Below, in pieces: positions 1 through 5,800 of a stretch of DNA of 9,725 nt. The stretch comes from Euryarchaeota archaeon UBA258 (GTDB lineage Archaea > Thermoplasmatota > Poseidoniia > Poseidoniales > Poseidoniaceae): NCBI GenBank assembly GCA_002502605.1, contig DAPR01000053.1:2905-12629 (forward strand). Reading direction: 5' to 3'. The stretch's first letter is position 1. Every line of letters begins with the position of its first letter. The position numbers were made by a program, and so were the translations under genes. The notes under the pieces are model-generated. The model was not told the DNA's origin. It was given only the letters and a program-made list of their open reading frames with translations, and made no database searches.

Positions 1-2
1 TC

Positions 3-308
3 ACGAAGAACATGATCGAGATGACGCCGCTTGAGCAAATCCCAGAATGGCAATCCAGCTTGAAGGAACTGATGATCAACATCCGAACCCGTGATTCAAC
101 CCGAATCGAAGCGGCAAGGCACGACCTCAAGAAATGTCAACATCGTCTGATTGAACACGAACAGGACCTATTGAAGAACCACCTCACAAACGAGTGGATG
201 GCGTTTGACTTACGCCTCTCGGAGTCGGTTCGACGCTTATGCGCTTACGCCAGAGATTTTGGTGAAATTCTTCTCAACATGAAGGTGTTCAGTGAACTGC
301 AACGCTAA
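3..308 (+). CDS. C-terminal part of a probable PhoU-domain protein (5' end outside window)
   Basis: The reading frame is open from the first bases of the window, so the ATG at 12 is probably an internal methionine and this is the 3' end of a longer gene. The visible part has about 102 residues and looks entirely alpha-helical and charged. It ends with a motif of the type SESVRRLCAYARDFGEILLN, which resembles the last helix of archaeal PhoU domains (usually S-x-R-R-I-x-E/D-Y-x-x-D-I-A-E). PhoU proteins act in the cytoplasm in phosphate sensing and in control of phosphate transporters, and archaeal forms often carry an N-terminal AbrB domain. Neither that domain nor the first PhoU repeat can be seen here. 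I call PhoU from the C-terminal pattern only; another helical-bundle protein is possible. Confidence 0.5.
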   Translation, partial: TKNMIEMTPLEQIPEWQSSLKELMINIRTRDSTRIEAARHDLKKCQHRLIEHEQDLLKNHLTNEWMAFDLRLSESVRRLCAYARDFGEILLNMKVFSELQR

Positions 309-316
309 ATTCAATC

Positions 317-347
317 GGTGTGAAAATAAACACCTGCTTTTGTTTTT
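317..347 (+). terminator. Hairpin plus T-rich terminator after the PhoU-like gene
   Basis: GGTGT (317-321) and ACACC (330-334) form a 5-bp stem with an 8-nt A-rich loop. The sequence TGCTTTTGTTTTTG follows directly. It starts 8 bases after the TAA of the upstream gene. T-rich tracts terminate transcription in archaea, and the stem would add to this. Confidence 0.55.
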
Positions 348-376
348 GCACCTATGTGTTGGCAATTTTACCACTG

Positions 377-404
377 ATTGATATAGGGCCGGTTCCAAAT
401 ATAC
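377..404 (+). promoter_or_regulatory. Candidate archaeal promoter (TATA region) for the microprotein genes
   Basis: Two TATA-like stretches occur, TGATATAG near 378-385 and AAATATAC at 397-404. The first would place the transcript start near 407-410, giving a leader of about 30 nt that holds the 406-426 hairpin and the ribosome binding site. The second would start transcription inside the ribosome binding site, so the first is preferred. Confidence 0.35.
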
Positions 405-405
405 A

Positions 406-430
406 CTGAAGACAAACGAACTTCAGGGGG
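406..430 (+). promoter_or_regulatory. Leader hairpin abutting the ribosome binding site of microprotein 1
   Basis: CTGAAG (406-411) and CTTCAG (421-426) are perfect 6-bp inverted arms around a 9-nt spacer. The 3' arm runs into the Shine-Dalgarno-like AGGGGG (425-430), which lies 7 nt before the ATG at 438. In RNA the stem would hold the first two bases of that site, so translation could be controlled by folding. The dyad could equally be a DNA operator near the transcript start. Confidence 0.4.
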
Positions 431-437
431 AACACGC

Positions 438-602
438 ATGGACATTGAATTAGAAACCTACGTAGACGGAATAATGGAACAACAGCTGCATCGAAGCGGG
501 ATCTTCGTCAATCTACTGGATTGCATCATCCACGCGATTGCCGATTACCGCGCAACGCCAAATGCTCGAGGAATTTTCCACACTGATGGGGGTCAACTCT
601 GA
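438..602 (+). CDS. Microprotein 1 (54 aa), paralogue of the next gene
   Basis: This small gene encodes 54 residues beginning MDIELETYVDGIMEQQ, and I do not recognise its family. An AGGGGG ribosome binding site ends 7 nt before the ATG. The main argument that it is real is its neighbour: the first 27 residues align without gaps to the protein encoded at 602-718, with 13 identities by hand count (M1, D2, L5, E6, Y8, V9, D10, M13, Q16, G21, I22, F23, L27). The N-terminal half would form an acidic amphipathic helix; residues 21-35 are hydrophobic (GIFVNLL then CIIHAIA) and could pack in a hairpin or lie on a membrane. Its stop overlaps the next start as TGATG, so translation is probably coupled. 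Regulatory or protein-binding roles are possible, but nothing in the sequence names one. Confidence 0.65.
   Translation: MDIELETYVDGIMEQQLHRSGIFVNLLDCIIHAIADYRATPNARGIFHTDGGQL
588..593 (+). promoter_or_regulatory. Ribosome binding site of microprotein 2
   Basis: GGGGGT lies 8 nt before the ATG at 602 and inside the end of microprotein 1. It matches the GGAGGTGAT-type complement of the archaeal 16S 3' end. It supports a real start at 602 and explains the glycine pair near the end of microprotein 1. Confidence 0.55.
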
Positions 603-718
603 TGGACACCTACCTCGAATCATACGTCGACGCTGTGATGGCCGAACAGGAACTCACCAATGGGATCTTCAAGAGCTCGTTGCTCCGCAAACTTGGCCAA
701 TTCTTCGGCCGACAGTGA
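602..718 (+). CDS. Microprotein 2 (38 aa), paralogue of the preceding gene
   Basis: This gene encodes 38 residues beginning MDTYLESYVDAVMAEQ, of unknown family. Its ATG shares a base with the TGA of microprotein 1 (TGATG at 600-604), and GGGGGT precedes it at a good distance. Residues 1-27 match microprotein 1 in an ungapped alignment (shared YVD, M13, Q16 and GIF). It then replaces the hydrophobic tail of its sister with a short basic and aromatic end (LLRKLGQFFGRQ). Two related proteins of different length and charge, made from one coupled message, suggest a heteromeric pair. The next gene, an AlkB-like membrane monooxygenase, starts 38 nt downstream on the same strand and may be on the same transcript, so a small accessory role for that enzyme is possible but unproven. 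Confidence 0.65.
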   Translation: MDTYLESYVDAVMAEQELTNGIFKSSLLRKLGQFFGRQ

Positions 719-744
719 ACACAAAGGCACTTAACACTCGACTC

Positions 745-759
745 CATGCTTAACGCATG
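745..759. promoter_or_regulatory. Inverted repeat over the start codon of the AlkB-like gene
   Basis: CATGC (745-749) and GCATG (755-759) are perfect 5-bp arms around TTAAC, and the right arm contains the start codon itself. Its core TGCTTAACGCA (747-757) differs by one base from TGCGTAACGCA (1787-1797) ahead of the cold-shock gene. It could be an operator at the transcript start or a small RNA stem that hides the start codon. Confidence 0.4.
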
Positions 760-1710
760 AACAGATGGCAACCACATCTCTCGGGGCTCATCGCTCCAGT
801 GATGACACTGGCTTGCCTGGTGCTTGGATCGTGGTGGATGGGCCTTACCATCCTCACCGTTCTCGTTTTTTACCCACTCATCGATGCGATGGTTGGTACA
901 AGTGCACAAACGGATCCGCTCCAAGAAGGTCGGGCGCACAACGTCATTGTTCATCTTCATGGTGTCATGGTACCGGTCATTGTCATTGCGCTTCTCGTGA
1001 GGGTCTCAATGGACGGGTTGACCGGCTACGTTTGGCTTGGTGTCGTTTCGACCGGGCTTGCCACAGGTGCTTCCGGCATCGTCGCCGCTCATGAACTCGG
1101 CCACCGACGACTGCGCTCGGGGAGTTGGTGGTTGGCCCGTCTCGACCTGTTGAGCGTGCTTTACCTCCACTTTACGGTCGAACACAACCACACGCACCAC
1201 AGGCATTGGGCCCGTCCCGTTGACCCAACCTCCTCGCCTTGGGGCAGGAACGTCTACTTCCATTTCCTTCGCACTGTGCCTCTCCAAATCCGAGGGGCCT
1301 GGGGTGCTCGTCCCAAAGACACAGGCCGTTCTTTGCTTCTTGAAGCAGGGTTGCTCGTAGGGTTGTTCGCAGTAGATCCAAACATTTTGTTGGCTTTTGT
1401 GGCGCAAGCAGGGGTTGCTATCTATCTGGTCGAGTTCGTTAATTACCTGCAGCATCATGGATTGACCCGTGGCCAGGAAGAGCGTCCAAATGCAACACAT
1501 GCGTGGGAAAGCCGTCACCGCTGGTCCCGTTGGACCTTACTGGAACTTCCACTCCACCCTTCCCACCACCTCAAAGCGAGCACGCCGTATCAACGCCTGG
1601 ATGTCCATGACACTGCACCGCAACTCCCTTACGGCTATTACGTGATGTTCTGGATTGCATTGATTCCTCCTCTGTTTCATCGGCTTATGCGCTCAAAAGC
1701 TGCAGTTTGA
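757..1710 (+). CDS. AlkB-like integral membrane di-iron monooxygenase (fatty-acid-desaturase superfamily)
   Basis: Enzymes of this family use a membrane-bound di-iron centre and electrons from rubredoxin or ferredoxin to put oxygen on alkanes or related chains. The expected histidine boxes are visible in order: H112-E-L-G-H116-R-R; E142-H-N-H-T-H-H148 followed by the AlkB-like context RPVDPTSSPWG; N229-Y-L-Q-H-H-G-L-T-R238; and H267-P-S-H-H271 followed by LKASTPYQRL. The NYxxHxGLxR and HxxHH...YQ patterns point to AlkB rather than to acyl-lipid desaturases. Hydrophobic segments lie near residues 9-45, 63-82, 90-111, 194-228 and 293-308. At 317 residues it is shorter than typical bacterial AlkB (about 400) and has no fused rubredoxin. 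The frame is closed by a TAA at 751-753, so ATG 757 is the first ATG available, but no clear ribosome binding site precedes it; ATG 802 is an alternative. The substrate is not known: alkane, fatty acid or membrane lipid are all possible. Confidence 0.8.
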   Translation: MNRWQPHLSGLIAPVMTLACLVLGSWWMGLTILTVLVFYPLIDAMVGTSAQTDPLQEGRAHNVIVHLHGVMVPVIVIALLVRVSMDGLTGYVWLGVVSTGLATGASGIVAAHELGHRRLRSGSWWLARLDLLSVLYLHFTVEHNHTHHRHWARPVDPTSSPWGRNVYFHFLRTVPLQIRGAWGARPKDTGRSLLLEAGLLVGLFAVDPNILLAFVAQAGVAIYLVEFVNYLQHHGLTRGQEERPNATHAWESRHRWSRWTLLELPLHPSHHLKASTPYQRLDVHDTAPQLPYGYYVMFWIALIPPLFHRLMRSKAAV

Positions 1711-1755
1711 CGGTTCTGGCTTCCCCGATAAGGTCCAAAGGAAGGTCGGAACTTG

Positions 1756-1797
1756 GGTATTTGATACCGCTTCCTCAAGTACTTGATGCGTAACGCA
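1756..1797 (+). promoter_or_regulatory. Palindrome-rich leader/promoter of the cold-shock gene
   Basis: Three dyads are packed into 42 bp. GGTAT-TTG-ATACC (1756-1768) contains the only TATA-like stretch. TCAAGTACTTGA (1775-1786) is a perfect 12-bp palindrome. TGCG-TAA-CGCA (1787-1797) has perfect 4-bp arms. A start about 25 bp after the TATA-like stretch would fall near 1788, so the 12-mer lies where a repressor would block the initiation complex, while the last dyad would be in the leader just before a weak AGGG (1797-1800) and the ATG at 1803. Confidence 0.45.
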
Positions 1798-1802
1798 GGG
1801 CC

Positions 1803-1994
1803 ATGCCTCAAGGTACAGTGAAGTGGTTTAACCAAGTAAAAGGATTCGGATTTATTGAAATTGAAGGTGGCGCAGACCTCTTCGTCCACATCTCCGAAGT
1901 TACTGGAGAGATCACGGACGGAGACACCGTTCAGTTCGAAGTTGGAGAAAGCGACAAAGGCCCAAACGCCATTGGCGTCAGCAAGGTCGAGTGA
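1803..1994 (+). CDS. CspA-type cold-shock domain protein
   Basis: The 63-residue product has the normal length and fold signature of bacterial-type cold-shock proteins, which bind single-stranded RNA and DNA and melt RNA structure in the cytoplasm. The RNP1 motif K13-G-F-G-F-I18 and the RNP2-like D25-L-F-V-H29 are intact, W8 is present in the usual TVKWFN opening, and the C-terminal [12 protein letters not shown] follows the family pattern. The pool of negative charge between the motifs is common in small Csps. It is transcribed alone as far as can be seen: about 90 bp of palindromic leader lie before it and hairpins with a T-rich tract lie after it. Csps are found in mesophilic planktonic archaea and are generally regarded as acquired from bacteria. 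Confidence 0.95.
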   Translation: MPQGTVKWFNQVKGFGFIEIEGGADLFVHISEVTGEITDGDTVQFEVGESDKGPNAIGVSKVE

Positions 1995-2020
1995 AGCGAA
2001 CGCCACTAAGGTGGCTTCAC
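1991..2020 (+). other. Long hairpin overlapping the stop codon of the cold-shock gene
   Basis: GTGAA (1991-1995) pairs with TTCAC (2016-2020), and GCCAC (2002-2006) pairs with GTGGC (2011-2015) around a TAAG loop. The two stems are separated by a six-base bulge on the 5' side. The lower stem includes the TGA stop. A competing stem, CTTCA (2015-2019) with TGAAG (2024-2028), cannot form at the same time. This could protect the 3' end of the message or act as a structure switch. Confidence 0.4.
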
Positions 2021-2031
2021 AATTGAAGTGA

Positions 2032-2070
2032 CGAATTCATAGATTCGCGTTATGCTTTTTCCCCTCTTTT
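2032..2070 (+). terminator. Hairpin and pyrimidine tract ending the cold-shock transcript
   Basis: CGAAT (2032-2036) and ATTCG (2043-2047) form a stem with a 6-nt loop. A tract beginning CTTTTTCCCCTCTTTT (2055-2070) follows within 8 nt. It lies between the cold-shock gene and the ABC operon and fits archaeal T-rich termination. Confidence 0.55.
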
Positions 2071-2138
2071 GGCGGGATGACATGAATGCCCCATGACATT
2101 ATTTCAAATAGCAAAAGATTGTGATGTTGTTTACTGTT

Positions 2139-2145
2139 AGGTGAT
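2139..2145 (+). promoter_or_regulatory. Ribosome binding site of the ABC operon's first gene
   Basis: AGGTGAT matches the right-hand part of the GGAGGTGAT complement of the archaeal 16S rRNA 3' end and ends 3 nt before the ATG at 2149, so it fixes that start. A weak AT-rich stretch (TTATTTCAAATAG, about 2099-2111) could be the TATA region, with transcription starting near 2130. Confidence 0.6.
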
Positions 2146-2148
2146 ATT

Positions 2149-2874
2149 ATGCTTAGTGTCAGCGATTTAACAAAGGCCTTTGGCTCAGGATCAAACAAGT
2201 TGCAAGTCCTCAAGGGCGTGGACATGGAGATCAAACAAGGTGAAATGGTTGCCTTGATGGGTCCTTCCGGCTCTGGAAAATCAACACTGCTCAACATCAT
2301 TGGTGGTCTTCTGTCCGGTGACTCTGGCACCATCCAATTAGGGGACAAATCCTATGGCACAAAAAGCCCGGCAAATGTGGTTGATGTCCGACGCGAAGCG
2401 GTCGGCTGGATCTTCCAGGATTTTCATCTTCTCGACAACCTCACTGCAGTCGACAATGTGGCCATTGCCCTCGAACTTTCAGGTATGTCCTCAAGAGAAG
2501 CAGATGAAGCGGCTAAAATCGCGCTTTCAAAAGTTGGCCTCGCAGACCGAATGCATCACGTCCCGGACCAACTTTCTGGTGGGCAGCAACAACGGGTTGC
2601 TATCGCCCGAGCAATAGCCGGAAACCGACCTGTTCTGCTTGCCGATGAACCAACCGGGAACCTCGACATCGCCAGTGGAAAAGAGGTGCTTCAATTGTTC
2701 AAGGATCTCTGCCACGATGAAGTGAATCCGATTTCGATTCTCATGGTCACGCACGATCCAGATCTTGCCTCGAACGCAGACCGCATGTTGTTGCTCAACG
2801 ATGGCAAGACCGAGGCCTCTGACATCCGATCTGCCTGGGGACTCGATGAAGAAGAAGGGGGTGAAGAAGAATGA
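2149..2874 (+). CDS. ABC transporter ATPase, LolD/MacB type (first ATPase of the operon)
   Basis: This cytoplasmic ATPase would drive the permease encoded next to it. All nucleotide-binding motifs are intact: Walker A G38-PSGSGKST-46 with K44, Q-loop Q90, signature [14 protein letters not shown] (142-155), Walker [11 protein letters not shown] (161-170) with D166 and E167, D-loop NLD (171-173) and switch H202. The 241-residue length is normal for the LolD/MacB/YknY group that works with FtsX-type permeases, and the DEPTGNLD form is typical of it. The last dozen residues form an unusually acidic tail (DEEEGGEEE). The start is set by AGGTGAT at 2139. Its TGA overlaps the permease start as ATGA at 2871-2874, so the two are translationally coupled. 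The substrate cannot be read from the ATPase. Confidence 0.93.
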   Translation: MLSVSDLTKAFGSGSNKLQVLKGVDMEIKQGEMVALMGPSGSGKSTLLNIIGGLLSGDSGTIQLGDKSYGTKSPANVVDVRREAVGWIFQDFHLLDNLTAVDNVAIALELSGMSSREADEAAKIALSKVGLADRMHHVPDQLSGGQQQRVAIARAIAGNRPVLLADEPTGNLDIASGKEVLQLFKDLCHDEVNPISILMVTHDPDLASNADRMLLLNDGKTEASDIRSAWGLDEEEGGEEE

Positions 2875-5800
2875 GCGATGAATCAAACGAACTCGAACTT
2901 AAGTCTTCAGATTTCTCTCCGTCGCTAAAATTACCAATGCGGTTGATGCACAAAGTCCGAGAAACGCCATCCCAACTCAGGCTGGCTGGGTTAAGTGCGT
3001 GGCGTGGCAAAGAACGCGGGCTCGCCGTTATTGCTGGTGTTTTCCTTGCATCACTGGTCATCACGACCGTGCTCTCGTACGGTGTGGGGCTTTCGCAGTT
3101 GTTTTTCGAAGAATCGCTCAAAGGTGAACCGTTTGACGCTAAAATCGAATACGCTCGTACGCCTGTCGAAAACAGCAGTGGTTGGTCCAACAACACGAGC
3201 ACCATGACTGGTGTATGCGACGAGTTGATGGAGGAATTCAGCGAGTTCAGCGACTGTACTCTTGTTCTTGGGCGCCAGGGAATCCATAGCGGTGGATTCT
3301 TCAATCAAGAATTCATTGTCGCCCAGCCCCTTGAAATGATGGCCATCACAGACGATGCGAATCCGTATTGGGGCAACGTCACGTTCGATTACCCGGAACT
3401 CGCAGAAGCGGGTCCGCCAATTTCCACCACCCGTGCTGTACGGTTCCTCGGTCCAGAAGCATTCAACGGCACGTTCGCAGATCGCCTAGGTGAGAACATT
3501 ATTGCAGGTCTGGGAGAATGGCCAACACCAGAAAAGATGGAAGCCGAACGCGGCGTCATCCTTCCTTCAACCATTGCCTCTGAAGCAAAGGCAAACGTTG
3601 GCGACGTGCTTGACTCTCTCACTTTCGCCTATGTTGTCGATGAATCCACCCTTCTAGAGGCGACGGTCAACAACGAAAATTGCGATGGTGAAGTGACTCC
3701 AGAGCAGAATGAAATGGTCTACTGTCGTATGTCGATGACGGCAACGAACCTGACTGTTCTCGGCGTTTACGAGCCTTGGGACCTTGGAAACCCAACCTTA
3801 GGACCAAATCCGATTTTCACCACATGGACCGTGCTTGATGAAACAGAACGAGCTGCCCTGATGGACAACGACCACATGTACCTCGGCGTGACCATCGACC
3901 GCGGCCAATTGCCAACAAGTTCAACCGCAGATGCGGCAGAATGGCTCGAAGATCTCGGCACAAGGGTCCAAGATGGAAACTACACCGATGAAGGGGTGGA
4001 ATTGTATTACACCGACATCGTGAGCGGTACCATCACCTTCCTCAACATCTTCCTTGGCTTGATTCAAATTTTCGATTACATCATTATGATTCCAATCGTG
4101 ATTCTTTCCATTGCCGTGTTGATCTATGGTTTGGTGCTTTCACTTGAGCAAAGACGCAGGGAAGTAAGCATTCACAGAGTGATTGGTGCAGACGGGACCA
4201 GATTGCAAAGCATGGTTTTGCTTGAGTTGTTCGTGATGTCCTCAGTGGCATGGCTTGCTGGGTATTTGCTGGCGTTGTTGGCCGTCCCAATTGTCCTGTC
4301 AGCGGTAGGATTCATGGAGTTTAGGACCGGCGACTTCGATGTTAACCCAACGCTCAGTGTTGGGGCAACCATCTTCACAGCCGTAACCACATTGGGCCTT
4401 GCGCTCTTGTTTGGGCGAAGCCGAGCGCGCGAGTTCATCGCCCTCGAAATCGAGGAAGGTGTTCGCAAGACAACCGCTAAAGCCGAACCAAAACGTTGGC
4501 TTCACTGGTTAGCCTTCCTCTTCGGCATGCTTGCCGTTATTGACACATGGCTCGAGATGAACGGAAGCGAAGACGGCATTGTGTCGAACTTCTTCCTCGA
4601 AGGTTTGCTTGGAATCATCGGTCCTTTCGCCTTGTGGATTGGTGGCGCATTGCTGCTCGGAAGAATCGGTGCCAAGGGTCCTCAGATTATGCAACTTCTC
4701 TTCAGCCGAACGCCGTTGCTGAACGACGTCAAGCGCGGTCTCAAAGGGTCTGGGTCAGCAGAATCGGTCAACCGCCTTGCCGTCATTATGCTGTTAACCC
4801 TCTCAATTGTGACTTTGGCTGCAGTTCAAGGTTACACCGGCACGCTCGTGGACGAAAAAACGGTTGACGCAACCGTTGGTTCCGATCTTCAAGTGACGCT
4901 TGAACAACCCTATAATGAGGCTCAAGTTCTCGAACTGGTGAGCAACTTTACCGACGCAAGCGTCACACCAATTGCCACCACGGTTCCGAGTCTTTTCCTC
5001 AACGATGTAAACGGTGGCGACAAATTGCTGACGTGGGTGCTGTTGGATGACAACGAGGACATTCTCCACTGGAGTGAACAAGCCATTCCGGGAACCAACA
5101 CTGAGAAAGCCATGCTCGCTTACAGCAACGGTGGCTTCACTGCGGGAGAAGATGCAGCTTATTCATTGGACATCGCAGGTTCTGGTCGAGGCGATGAAAA
5201 CAGACTCGATGACGTGCTGTTGAAACCAACAGATTCGAAGAGTGAGGAAATCACCTTCCTTTGGGAGAAACTGGAATTCAATTTCTCCAGCGGGGGCGCA
5301 AACGAAACGGACCCAACCGTGTTGTTCCAAGCCTATTCTTCGCTCATGGAGGGCGACTGGTCCGGGCTCAATCTCTCAGGTCAAGACCTCAGCGGTCGTG
5401 ACTTTGGAGCCGTGGATCTCACTGGTACAGACCTCTCTAACGCAAACCTCGCGGGTGCAAACCTAGGGCAAGCCCTATTCTTCGACACAAACCTCGATGG
5501 CGCAGATCTTTCCCAAGCCAACCTTAAGGAGGCCATCATTGTCAACTTCATGGGAGGTTCAATGGAAGGGACCAACTTCATCGGAGCGGACCTATCAGGA
5601 GCGTTCGGCCTTGCAGACCTCTCATCTGCAACCCTTGGAAATGCGACATGTCCAGATGGCACCTTTGCCAACCAAACTTCGTGTGCCTCGGGCTTTTCTC
5701 AAGTCCCACCACCGCTTGCGGCTCCGCTGTTCCTTGCGGACACCAACGTGCAGATTGTCATCACCCCATTCACAACTCCAATGGATTACATGGGCGTCCA

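Noticed and set aside
538..753. 71-codon frame beginning at TTG over the microprotein genes
   Set aside because: It overlaps both microprotein frames, has no ribosome binding site or family resemblance, and the paralogy of the two frames it covers shows they are the coding ones.
610..960. Minus-strand frame of 116 codons
   Set aside because: It is antisense to microprotein 2 and the AlkB-like gene, with composition typical of a shadow frame.
1006..1518. Minus-strand frame of 170 codons within the AlkB-like gene
   Set aside because: It is opposite well-conserved histidine motifs and has no recognisable domain or start signal.
2795..3304. Minus-strand frame of 169 codons opposite the ATPase/permease junction
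   Set aside because: It covers the conserved ATGA junction on the other strand and reads as low-complexity Ser/Pro/Leu, typical of antisense to coding DNA.
5349..5645. The repeat tract as a DNA tandem repeat or mobile insertion
   Set aside because: The repetition is at protein level (A(D/N)Lxx every five residues) with varied codons, and there are no terminal repeats or target duplications.
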